Origin: Gyrodactylus bullatarudis
Taxonomy: Eukaryota > Platyhelminthes > Monogenea > Gyrodactylidea > Gyrodactylidae
DNA length: 64,000 bases
Assembly: GCA_012064415.1 (NCBI GenBank)
Contig: SSNU01000135.1
Location: 186,001 to 250,000, forward strand
Direction of reading: 5' to 3'
The translations under genes were made by a program, and so were the position numbers. Positions within the stretch are counted from its first letter, which is position 1, and every line of letters starts with the position of its first letter. The notes under the pieces were generated by a model, which saw only the letters and a program-made list of their open reading frames with translations, was not told the DNA's origin and ran no database searches. Below, one piece after another: positions 13,089 to 23,000 of this stretch.

Positions 13089-13304
13089 AAGCTAATCAAA
13101 ATTTCTAAAGAAATGTAGAGTTTTAACAATGGGCTCGCCCGTATCTTGGCAAGGCTGTTATTTTACCCATTGGCCGAGAATTATAGGCTGAAGAAGAAAG
13201 AGTTGAAGCAATTTGAATATATAATCAAAATAAAATCATTTGTAGTCTACAGATGGTAGCATTTTCGTGAACTTTTATATAAACTTCAATTTGCTTTTAT
13301 ACTT

Positions 13305-13568
13305 CTAAAATTGAATTAAATAATCGAGATGTAGATGTCTAAGCGTTGGACTCTCAATGATCATGACCCTGTCTTGATTTTCGGCTACCGTGTACTGAGG
13401 ACTCTCAATAAGGACGAATGTTTGTTTACCAGTCTTATCTCTATAGGAAAATGTGTGACTCCTCCGCATAATTAAAGACTTATCTCTAGTCACCAAAAGA
13501 CCTATTAAAAATAAAAACAGTATTAGGCCTGGTACCAAAAAATACCCAAAATTAGCTTGAGGTCTCAA
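13305..13568 (-). CDS. Unrecognised short ORF or terminal exon with one hydrophobic segment
   Basis: Open frame of 87 codons. The start of the frame encodes a hydrophobic run (FLVPGLILFLFLIGLLV) followed by a polar region with IESPQYTVAENQ and a near repeat, IIESPTLRHLHL. A TTTTTAATAG acceptor-like site at about 13500 could instead make the part below it a terminal exon of a gene whose upstream exons I could not find. It lies downstream of the 611-residue gene on the same strand. It may be a small membrane protein, a last exon or chance. No family recognised. Confidence 0.25.
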   Translation of the reverse strand: MRPQANFGYFLVPGLILFLFLIGLLVTRDKSLIMRRSHTFSYRDKTGKQTFVLIESPQYTVAENQDRVMIIESPTLRHLHLDYLIQF

Positions 13569-14088
13569 CTTATCCTATAGTTTAAAATATTCATTTTGGT
13601 ATACTAAAGTATAAGTCTAAGAAGAAGAAAAAACCCGCGAATAATAATAAGACTAAGATATAATTGAGAGTTGGACTAAGTGGCTTAGTGCTCGTTGAGA
13701 GCGTTAGATTATAGGACCAGGAACTTTTCTTGTTAGTAATATAATAGATTATCTTAAATTTTCTATCTGAAGCTTTTAAAATAATAGTTTGATAAAATTA
13801 TTGGATACATCAGTTATAACTTGTAAGTCCTTAAAATTATCTTAAGTTATAAATTTTTCTTCGAAAAATATTATTCTGCTTTCAAATAGCAACAATTGCA
13901 AGCTACTTGACAGCATTATTCACAGGTTTTTTTGCTCAAGCAGACAAAAATGACATCTTCGGATTCAGCATTAAAATTAACTCTCTAAAGATGGTCTAAG
14001 CTTAGCGGTATTCTAATTTTTTGATTTCAATGATCTACCCCTACAAAGTATCTAGAACACTTAAAAAAAAACAAAACCGAAATGTATT
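13569..14088. other. Noncoding stretch, no recognised content
   Basis: AT-rich spacer between the orphan gene's poly(A) signal and the short ORF. I found no exon with convincing splice sites and no repeat shared with the rest of the window. Confidence 0.5.
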
Positions 14089-14094
14089 TTTATT
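14089..14094 (-). terminator. Poly(A) signal AATAAA overlapping the stop codon
   Basis: On the minus strand the end of the orphan gene reads TGAATAAA: the last A of the stop codon is the first A of AATAAA. This implies a very short 3' UTR, about 15-30 nt. Confidence 0.6.
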
Positions 14095-17000
14095 CAGCTC
14101 AGCCAAATTCTCAATTTGAATATCGAGTCCATGCTTTTGTCATCTAAAAAATGTTTCTGAAGAAATTCATGATGAACGAATGCCCCATATCTCTTTAGAT
14201 TACTCCAAACACTCAGTAATCCCTTTGGCTTTTCCACTTCACGGCTTAGCACGTATTTATAGAGGATATTGTTAACACACGTCTGTACTGCCAAACAGAT
14301 AATTTTCAATAGAGCAAAACTACCTTTAAGTTCTTTAACGACTTTTTCGTATTTCTCGAATTTACATGATTGCATTTCATTTAAAAGTATTCTGGTATAG
14401 CGATACTCCTCATATTTGCACATGCTCGCCAACCAAATGTAAAAGTCGCTAAAGTAAAGATTTTCAAATTTTGAATCGGTAATCTTATCCATCCACCGTT
14501 CAGTCAAATCAGCATTAGCTTTCACATAATCGGTCATTGACTCTTTCTGGTTATTCAGGTTGAGATTGAATTTATTCTGCAACTCTGGCTGATACTTTGA
14601 GAAATAGACCTCTTCATACGTGTAATACAAGGCAAACATTTTCATAAGATAAAGTTTATGTTCATTATGAACTTGTAAAGTCAAGATTAAGTCGTTAACC
14701 TTGATATTGTATTTGTTCTTGATATGGATTCTATTCGAATTTATGTCCACTTTTCTACATGCGATTGATTTGAAAACATAAAAATGATTTTTCAGATCAG
14801 CCTGGAATACTTCCATAAGTATGTCTGCTTCAGCTTCTACCAACGACATACAAAAAATATCAATATTAATTTTGAGTATAGATCTGAATTTTTCCATTGT
14901 GATTTGTGGATCTCTGATATGGTTGTAAAAGATGCTTGCTGTCTTACAAGACTTCACAATTTCATCTGGACCTCTCAGCTGAGAGGACTCTAGAAAAATA
15001 TAAATATTGTCAAAAATTAAACATAGTTGTAAGTATTAAATATCATTGTTTAAAAATACTCAACTCTGCATTGAAAATTTTCCAAAAGTATCCACTGTAA
15101 TTTGAGGGCTTCCTCGTTGCGTGTTGGACACTCCGTTTTCACTTGCTAAGCTAAATGCATCTCTGTCTCTCTGATGATTGAAATAATCAGGACTACAATC
15201 TGTATTGCCACAGACTACGTATTCATCATCTGAATTTTCCATTGACTTTTCTAGTGCATGTGTCTCTGTAGTGTTAAAGATAAAATTAATATTTCATCTT
15301 GTAGAGATGTAATCAACTGAAATTATTACGTTCTTATTGAATGTCTTGGGGAAAACAAAATTCTGAGCCTGCGTATCAAATTATTTTAAAATTGAAACTT
15401 TCAGCCTCTGTAAAATTCATTGGGCTCTTTTGAGTTGAGTATAACCTAGGATATTATTAACTCAGAATTAGAATCAGTAAAGTCAATCAAACCAGTGAAA
15501 ACTTTTTCTAATAAAAACCTAAATTGAAAATGAAACACTTATTAATTTAGATTGAATAATAAAAATCCCAACAGATCTCTGGTCAATTGAATTCTAAGTC
15601 TAAAAAATAATTCTCTACAGATCAATTTGTCTTAGCTATTGTAATAATTACACGGGTAGTGATTTGGAAAAAAATGTTATAAGATCTTGATCAGCTTTAA
15701 CTTTTGTGCTGATTTCAGATCTGCTTTCAGAATTTCGCCAGCGTTAATATTTTGGCCGCTATGAACTTAATTGATATTATTGGTATGAAAACATAGAAAT
15801 CCGAAATTGATTTTATCCCCATTAAAAAGAGCGTAAGATTTTGCGTTAATTGATGGGTAATACGCGAATTTAGCACCCTCGCAAAGCTTTTTAAAACACG
15901 CGTCAAGATAGAAAAAATTGAAAAATCCTTTAAAAAATGCATACTTTTTTGACGTGTAGATTTAATAAAATTTTAAATTTTAAAAAGCATTCCAATGTAA
16001 AATCTAATTCTCTTTCGAATGGTACCCTTTATATCAGCGTAGGATTGGTCGTTTGGAGGTTATTAAGCTTTTTCCAAGCCAGAATTTTTATCAATTTTCA
16101 TTTCTGAATTCTCATTAGACAGAATACTTTTATTGGTGGAAATTTTCTTTTAGATTTTTGCAGAATATATTGAGTTTTAGAATTAATTTCAAAAAAATGA
16201 TGCTCTCTTTTGTAAATATAAAAATATTGAATAAAAATTTAGACACTTATTCTGGGTATTTTATGAGCCAGCAGTAGTCACTCAGACAATGATCCATGTT
16301 ATCTTGTGAATATCTTTCTCCAATAAATTTCAGTTTGGTGCATTTTCTCACCTTGCTCATCAGAAATAGTTCCAAGGGGAACTTGATAAAAGAAATCATA
16401 ATGATAGCGAAGAAAATGTAGCTTAAGACTCATGAGACAACCTAGCTCAGAATAAGATTCCAAAAGTTCTTCAACGAGCTCTCTTGGATTAGGGTGTCTA
16501 ATTATTTATTACCGAAAAAGTTCTAGCAAAGACTTTTAAATGCTTCCCATGGTCTCACTTCTCCATCTATGAGAGAGAAACAAAATGCATCATCCTTTAT
16601 AAAATCATTTATTTGGGGACCAGTCAAAATTCCCTCATTAATTTTACCTGTGGATGAATAGCTAAATTTTTCATAAAAGTAAGCAAGACTATGAGAGTTT
16701 CTCATGACAATAGCCTTTATAAACTGCTTGAAAACTCCTAATTTGATATGTTAAGGAGGAAGAAATATTCTTTCATTCTCTACAAGAGGTGAATAAATTC
16801 TATTATTACCCAATTCTTCTGTCCTAGGCATAGGAACAAAATTAGGGTTGTAATGAGAATCTCTTTCACTTGATTTCCATAGACATAGAAAGCATGGATA
16901 AGAAGTATTACCTTCTTGTAAACCAGTTAAAATAATTATTCATAACATGTACAAATTCCTAAATTTGATGTTCTTGGAATTCATTGGTTGACAGTCTCTC

Positions 17001-17819
17001 ACCCTCCCATTGGTTCAAAATAAACCTGATTTAGGTATTCAACCCAAGCGTGAGGAATGATTAAAGCACGAGTCCCTCACCTGTATTCTTTAGTGAATTA
17101 TAGATATTCTTGGAATATAAAAAAAGACCCTCACTCAAAACCTTTCTCTGCATGGCACAGTAGACAATTTTCTTTGCTGGCATGCAATTTTCAATGTGCT
17201 TCTCTAAAGAATCATAACTAGTTTCCCCAAGAAGAAGTATTTTCTCCAGCTTTTTTTTAGCGTAAAAGTTTTCTTCGAAATCCAAGATGAACAACCAGGT
17301 CATGAGGTCGTCGTCATTATAATTGGTGGCAAAGTGTGGGTACGACTTGAGAAAGGCTTCAACGCCTTCTTCGTCATTCTTGAGGATACAGACGATTTCA
17401 GGGTTGAGTTTTGACAGGGACAAACTCTTACTTTCAGCATATTGCACCTCCAGAGTACATCTTTTGAAACGGTTCAACAAAGTTAGTAGCTTCTTCATTA
17501 TCAACTTTTGCTTTTCGCTTACTTCCTCCTGACAAAAATTGTAGTGGTCGTGAATTTCATAAGATTCAGGTTCAATGATTTCCTCATCATCCACATAAAT
17601 GTTGTAAATAGGTAAAAATTTTCCTAATTTCTTTTTGAATTTTCCCGCAATCCTTTCGTAATCTTCATACTCTCTAAAGTTGGATGGAAACTCCTCAAGG
17701 CATTTGGGAATTAAGTTCTGGAACTCGGTCAAACTTATCTCATCATTTTCGATTGAGTCTTCTAAGACTTTTGTTGTCACAATGACATTCTTCATATCTA
17801 ACTCATGAAAAAAGCTCAT
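14094..17819 (-). CDS. Orphan three-exon gene, 611-residue protein of unknown function
   Basis: Exon 1 is 17819-17081, starting with ATG (MSFFHELDMKN) and ending at a consensus CAG/GTGAG donor, phase 1. Exon 2 is 15265-15065, after TAACACTACAG, phase 1. Exon 3 is 14989-14094, after TTTTTCTAG, ending in IFKLRIWLS and TGA. Phases match at both junctions with no internal stop (739+201+896 nt = 612 codons). The donor of intron 2 (A/GTTGAG) is weak but is the only one before a stop. The protein is charged and soluble-looking, acidic around residues 75-90. I see no signal peptide, transmembrane segment or known domain. RGSPQITVDTFGKFS in exon 2 loosely resembles IRDPQITMEKFRS in exon 3, perhaps an internal repeat. 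The gene lies between the two halves of the nephrin/BCKDHA duplication, and intron 1 holds a dead transposon ORF. Confidence 0.68.
15652..15745 (+). repeat. Repeat copy shared with the loop of the 51.9-53.2 kb inverted repeat
   Basis: Starts CACGGGTAGTGATTTGGAAA and ends GCTTTCAGAATTTCGC, as at 52374-52470. Gaps between the copies suggest a moderately old mobile sequence of unknown class. Confidence 0.6.
16270..16990 (-). pseudogene. Decayed transposon-associated ORF (interspersed arthropod family)
   Basis: Read on the minus strand with breaks, it gives in order YPCFLCLWKSSERDSHYNP, PLVENERIFLPP, HIKLGVFKQFIKAI, GILTGPQINDFIKDDAF, WEAFKSLCKNFFGNK, LVEELLESYSELGCLMSLKL, HFLRYHYDFF, ISDEQGEKMHQ and RYSQDNMDHCLSDYCW. 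From memory this is a conserved ORF found in many copies in arthropod genomes, usually with GPQI, LGC.MSLK.HFLHSHLDFF, SDE.GERFHQD and DYCW. At least two frameshifts and one stop are present. I cannot assign the transposon superfamily. It is nested in intron 1 of the orphan gene in the same orientation. Confidence 0.75.
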
Positions 17820-18090
17820 TCATTTAAAAAAAAATTTTAATACGTAGATAATTTCAGTTTATTTTCAATAAATTCAATGCACTTGAAACTCTATGATTTT
17901 TAACACGATCTTTCTATTTCATTTTGTTTATTTTCTTTAATTACTTAGATTCGTATTATTTAGGTTAAATTTGAATTTTGACATTAAAAGAGTTTGTCTA
18001 AGTAGAACGAAGCCTCTTAATAAACTTGTCATTTGAATTTTTATTTATTCGATCAATTACGAAAAAAATATTTTATCTTCTTCAATTAAG

Positions 18091-18195
18091 GGCCCCTAAC
18101 GAAGCCAGTTATAACCAATATCAATTCAAGCAATCTTCTTCATGCTAATTCTAAATTCAAGATTGAGTGTGAATCGGAACCAGCAAATAGCGCTA
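18091..18195 (+). pseudogene. Single-exon relic of the nephrin-like gene (right copy of the duplication)
   Basis: After a CAATTAAG acceptor (phase 1) it reads GPLTKPVITNINSSNLL and then HANSKFKIECESEPANS. The second part matches the first exon of the window (HVNSNFKIECESEPANP). The match breaks off after about 18195 and the sequence continues directly as the nephrin 3' flank (18200-18350 against 11630-11790). All later exons, about 11.5 kb, are therefore missing. The relic also predicts what the receptor's exon looks like just upstream of position 1 of this window. Confidence 0.85.
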
Positions 18196-18415
18196 TACTA
18201 ACTTACTTAGTATGTCTTGATGTTGATAGCGCCAAGTTTGTAAATTTTTTTAAAGAATATACAAAAAGTAAATCTTACAAATGAATGCTAATTGTAATCA
18301 TTGATCCAAGATTATTTCAATAAAAGTTTCCCCTATTTCATTCATTGAAGGAATTGCATGCTGTTAAAAAATTACAAAATATTCAAAATGAAATTTATTT
18401 TCAATATCAAAACTA

Positions 18416-19868
18416 CTATTTAGTAGATTTAGTAAATTTTTTTTTTTCGGCCAATGGTTCATAATTTTCAAGGTCATAGTGTTGGCCGTATTGTTTCAAA
18501 TGTTCCTGTAGCTCCTTCATTTGTTTCTCAAGTCTAGGCGTCGGTTTCTCGTAAACATCATAGAACAGTTCAAGAGGATTTGGCTTTTTCTTCTTCTCAG
18601 CACTTTTGAATGTTGTCAAAATCTTGGTAAAGAAAAAAGGCATTCATTTTTCCAATATAGACAAATATACAATGCATTAATTCGAAAGTTACTTCACTTC
18701 TGCAGGCTTTGATGAAATCCTTATCCATTTCGTCTGACCAGAGATTTTTCAACTTTAAGTAACTCTTGAAAAGTTCGATCGGATTTTGATTTTCCACCCA
18801 ATAATTGACTTCATCTATCGATCGATAACTTGAACTGTCATCACTGGTACTGTGATGTCCAACACTAAATCGATTCGATTGAAAATAAATTATGCAAAGG
18901 GGTCAAATAGACTTTACATTTCATTTACCGATATGTCATTGCTTCAATGAGAACGGGTCGATTTTCAGCCAGGGCAATATTTCTAGCCAACTCTGTGGCT
19001 TGATAACAGGCGATTGTATCGTTTCCGTCAACTCTCAAGCTAATAATTCCCAGAGCTTTCCCCCGGACGGCTATTCCATCTCCAGCATATTGGTCTTTGA
19101 CAGGTGTAGATATAGCATAGCCATTATTTCTGCAAAAGAAAATCATTGGGCATTTGAGAGTGGCAGCAAAGTTCATTGCTGCGTGAGCATCTCCCTCTGA
19201 AGCTGCACCCTCTCCAAAGTAGCAGACGACAATGTTTGGCTTCTTCATAATCTTGAATCCATAGGCTGTCCCAGCAGAAATAGGAAGCTGTGTACATAAA
19301 GGTGAACTGATTGTACCAAAGTTTAGCACTTTTGATCCAAAATGAACTGGCATCTGTCTTCCTTTGCCAAAGTCATCTTTATTGCTATAGCACTGATCCA
19401 TTAGTTCTTGCAATGGAAAATTTCTATAAAGAAGTACACCAAGTTCTCTATACTGGCCATAGATAAAATCTTCTGGATGTAAGGCTGCACTGGAGCCAAC
19501 TTGACATCCTTCTTCGCCATGATTTTGCATGTAAAAAGAAATTCGACCTTGTCGCTGCGAATCATAGAGAATTTTATCGATGATACTTCCTTTAATCATT
19601 GTTTTGAGCATATGGACTAGCTTTTCATCTGAGATCTGCTCTAGTTAATTCAATAATAATACTTTTGGTTCCGATTTAGGCTTTATTAGAGTTCCATCTT
19701 TATTCATAGCTTTATAGATTTTCATTTTTTCGGCTTTTAAAGGATCATCAACAACGAGATCATTAATGTATCCTGTACTCTCATAAATATTATAGGAAAA
19801 TTTTCTGATAGCCTAGGAGCTAAATATTTCAATCTTACTTGTTGACATGATTTTATGATCTTGAACAT
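18416..19868 (-). CDS. BCKDHA: Branched-chain 2-oxoacid dehydrogenase E1 alpha subunit, mitochondrial (2-oxoisovalerate dehydrogenase alpha)
   Basis: Thiamine-diphosphate E1 alpha subunit of the mitochondrial BCKD complex, which decarboxylates the 2-oxoacids of Leu, Ile and Val. Secure exons: 19638-18929 (phase 2 end), 18864-18693, 18622-18416; introns 64 and 70 nt. Visible motifs are [25 protein letters not shown], the ThDP motif [11 protein letters not shown]...FFCRNN, and the phosphorylation loop [14 protein letters not shown] with both regulatory serines. The N-terminal part is also present: 19812-19663 reads [20 protein letters not shown] and [14 protein letters not shown]. It joins the rest only if 24 nt (19662-19639) containing an in-frame TAA is removed. 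A basic presequence-like start ([10 protein letters not shown], 19868-19839) joins only if 26 nt (19838-19813) is removed. With both removed the protein is 422 residues, close to the animal precursor length. The alternative is a damaged N-terminus or sequence errors. Confidence 0.9.
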
Positions 19869-20037
19869 TTTTATTTAAATTTAAAATGCCACAAATCTAT
19901 TGTTGTAAGCAAATTCTGGAAAATGGTTCAATTTTTTGTTAGAACACAAAAGTGCTCAATATAAATACGAAATCATTTACTAAGAGGTTGGTTATAGTTA
20001 AAGTTGTCGAGCAGTTGCAAAATACAATCACAATCTA
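19869..20037. promoter_or_regulatory. Divergent promoter region between BCKDHA and the RRM-dehydratase gene
   Basis: Only 169 bp separate the two proposed ATGs. On the + strand TATAAATA lies at 19960-19967, about 71 nt before the fusion gene's ATG. A start site about 30 nt below it would give a short 5' UTR. On the minus strand, AT-rich TTTAAATTTAAATAAA directly precedes the BCKDHA ATG. The two genes probably share this promoter; this is inferred. Confidence 0.55.
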
Positions 20038-23000
20038 ATGTACCCCAGTATTTTTTCAAATGACGGTGTTTTAACACTGCAGAATAACGATATCTTTCTC
20101 AATAAGAATTATAACTTTTCCAGTCCACCGTCGACTGTAAAATCGCAAAAAACCCTCAAAACTTCCTGTGCCTCTGTCAGTGCAACTACAGCATCAGCTA
20201 CATTTGAAGATAGATCAAAAACTAATCTCATAATAAATTACTTACCACAAAGCTATGATCAAGAAGATCTTCAGTGTCTGTTTGAACAGATCGGTCCAAT
20301 TCGTCAATGCAAGTTGATCAAGGACAAAATAACTGGTACAAGTCTCTGTTATGGTTTTGTAGATTTTGTCGATCCCCAACATGCAGCCTTAGCTATACAA
20401 TCATATCATGGCTATGAGACAGAACAAAAACGCCTTCGTGTTGCTTATGCTAGTTCTGGGAATAAAAAATTCTCTGAATTGTCCTTCAACACTAGTCCTG
20501 GAAATATCCAACCTTCAAATAAAACAATTTCTCTCAGCGGACAACTCTCCAGTATGGATATTAACGAAATTATCGGCTGGGAAATCCTTGTCAATGGAAT
20601 TTCCCCTGATAAAACTGAACAAGATTTATGCGTGAGTAATTACTAAAACTTGGTTTTATATGCTTTATATAAAAATATATATCTCATGTTTAGAAAATGT
20701 TCAATAACTTTGGCAAGGTCTTGTCAGTGAAAATGGTCTCTAAATATCGTGACTCAAAGTTGAACGAAATCAATGAGGTTGAAAATGTTGATTTCATTAG
20801 CTCCTGTAAAAAAATTCTCATGGCTAGGATAATTTATGAAGATCGAATCGCAGCTGAGACCGCTGTTCATACTCTGAATGGTATGAATATTCCAGACTCT
20901 CAATATGCTCTCTCTGTTAGTATAGTCGGTTCCGTCAATCGGGATAGTTTTTTCAACAGAATGGCTACTCAGAATAACAATAGCAACATGATATCTGCTC
21001 TCGGTGATTTCGGCTTCAACAACATTGGACATGGAATTAATGTCAAGAATGGCTTCGACTTGTCCTGCAGACCGAGAAATTCCCTAATTAGCAAATCAAT
21101 GAATTTTGTCCCGAATCAAATCACTCGGCCTATAGTTCGTAGTAAATGTGGTGAGTATCTCTTCAATTATTGCACTAATAATTTTCTCAAGTCTAACAAA
21201 AATCATCTAGAAATTCAACAACAATCGCAATTGCCACCAAACTGCCAGTTCTCTGAGAATAACAATAACTCATTCTCCAATTTTCCCTCGTCTACAAATC
21301 CCTTGCTTGCATTCCAATATCAGGGCGGTAACAACAATCAAACTCGTCAAATGAACCATCCCACCTCTCATACGTCCAATTCCTCTCATGGAATATTCAA
21401 TCAATCCAATCAACAATCCAATCTCAAGTCCTCTCTTGGTAATGACCATCAATCAGCCTATCTACCGTCCAGCATGGGCCTGAGTAAGCCAATGAAACTG
21501 GCTCAACGCACCCAACTCATGTACAGTGTCCCAATGACCAATTATCTCAACAAGAACGGTTTCAAGGCTCAGGTATACCTCAAGTTGGAGAACCTCCAAT
21601 TAACCGGATCCTTCAAAATACGCGGAATTGAAGATTTGTTTAGCAAGGTAAGCGGTAAAAGGACCCCTCTTTTCTTCCTTTCCTTATCTCACGTTATCTA
21701 ATCTCATTACTATAAAATCATAATTAGTCTATATGGAGTTGACCTTGTCCTTGACAATTCATCAACTCTTTATCTATACTTTTTTTCGTTTCAAAAATAA
21801 TTTAATTAATAAGATAAACATGTTATTTTTTTTGAAAAACGTGTAGTTTCCATACATGCGTTCATATCATGCATTCGATAAAGAAAATAATAATAGTTTT
21901 TTCAACCAAATTTGTGTGTGTGTGTGTGTACATTCACACTTCACATTTTCTATTTATCTCTCTAACTAACCAAGTATCTAGTTTTTTTAATCATGTTAAT
22001 TTGGTATAAATATAATATTTTACAATTATTTATTCAAGTTATTATCTCTCACTCTCTGTAACTATATGCTGATATTATTATTATCATCTTATTAATTGTT
22101 GAGATTAATTATAATTATAATACATGTATACTGTATTTTACCTTCAATACTCATTTCAAGTCTTTTGTCTTCTTTAACCTAAACCTATAGTGGTATTCTT
22201 ATCATCGAGAATATAAAATACATTTTTGATAACTACCGATACTTTGTGTCTTCATTCATTCTTTAGGTCTTTAGGTGTGTACACGCGCACACACATAGAC
22301 ATGTGTATTTACACATGTCTTGGGTGTTAGCCCTGCCTTTTTTTCTTCTTTTTTGCTTCTCAATTTGATTAATTGTCTCTTTTTGTCTGATGATGATTAA
22401 CTCATATTTCGGAAATGTCTCTCTCTTTCTCTCTGTGTTAATAGTATCAAGACAAAGAACTATAGACTTGACTATCAACAAAAAAAGTGTATTATTCTAA
22501 TTTTTCTTTTCTTTTTTACACCTCCTCATTAAACAACAGATTGTCCAGAACAAGAATAAAAGCATCCACTTGATATGTCCATGTCCTGGCCTCAATCGGG
22601 CATTAACATGTGTCTATTGTGCATTTGCCTATCAAATAAGTTGTACCCTTGTTATACCAAATCATATTGAAGGTATCCTCCTACATCAGATTGAAACATT
22701 TCTCAACATTGACCTGACCACCTCCCTCATCAACATAATTAGTTATGGAAATTCTTATAATGATTGCTTCATCAAAGCCCAATCATTAGTACAAGAATTC
22801 AATAACAATAATAACAACAACAACACTATTATCACTAGTGAGTTTCATAGCTGGAAAATTATCTTCAATGAATAAAAATGAGTAATTTAAAGTTTTATTA
22901 ATTTCATTCATAACTTTAGTTTGTATGCTGAATGTAATAATCACACTCATTGAGTATTCCATTTTCTCTTTGGGGGTCATTGATAAATAACATTTTTTAT

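Larger units (their letters stand above)
15266..17080 (-). other. Intron 1 of the orphan gene
   Basis: A 1.8-kb intron in a gene whose other intron is 75 nt. Its size comes partly from a decayed transposon-type ORF (about 16270-16990). A sequence at 15652-15745 recurs in the loop of the inverted repeat at 52374-52470 (shared CACGGGTAGTGATTTGGAAA and GCTTTCAGAATTTCGC). Confidence 0.65.

Noticed and set aside
13680..13740. Possible tRNA-like sequence near TGGCTTAGTG
   Set aside because: An A-box-like word is present, but there is no B box (GGTTCRANNCC) at the right spacing.
18892..19200. Open + strand frame inside BCKDHA
   Set aside because: Antisense shadow of the E1 alpha coding exon, which has clear domain motifs on the minus strand.
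19639..19662. BCKDHA dismissed as a pseudogene because of the in-frame stop
   Set aside because: About 1.1 kb of the remaining coding sequence is intact with active-site and phosphorylation motifs. The disruption is confined to two short GT-AG segments, and the only other copy in the window is plainly dead.
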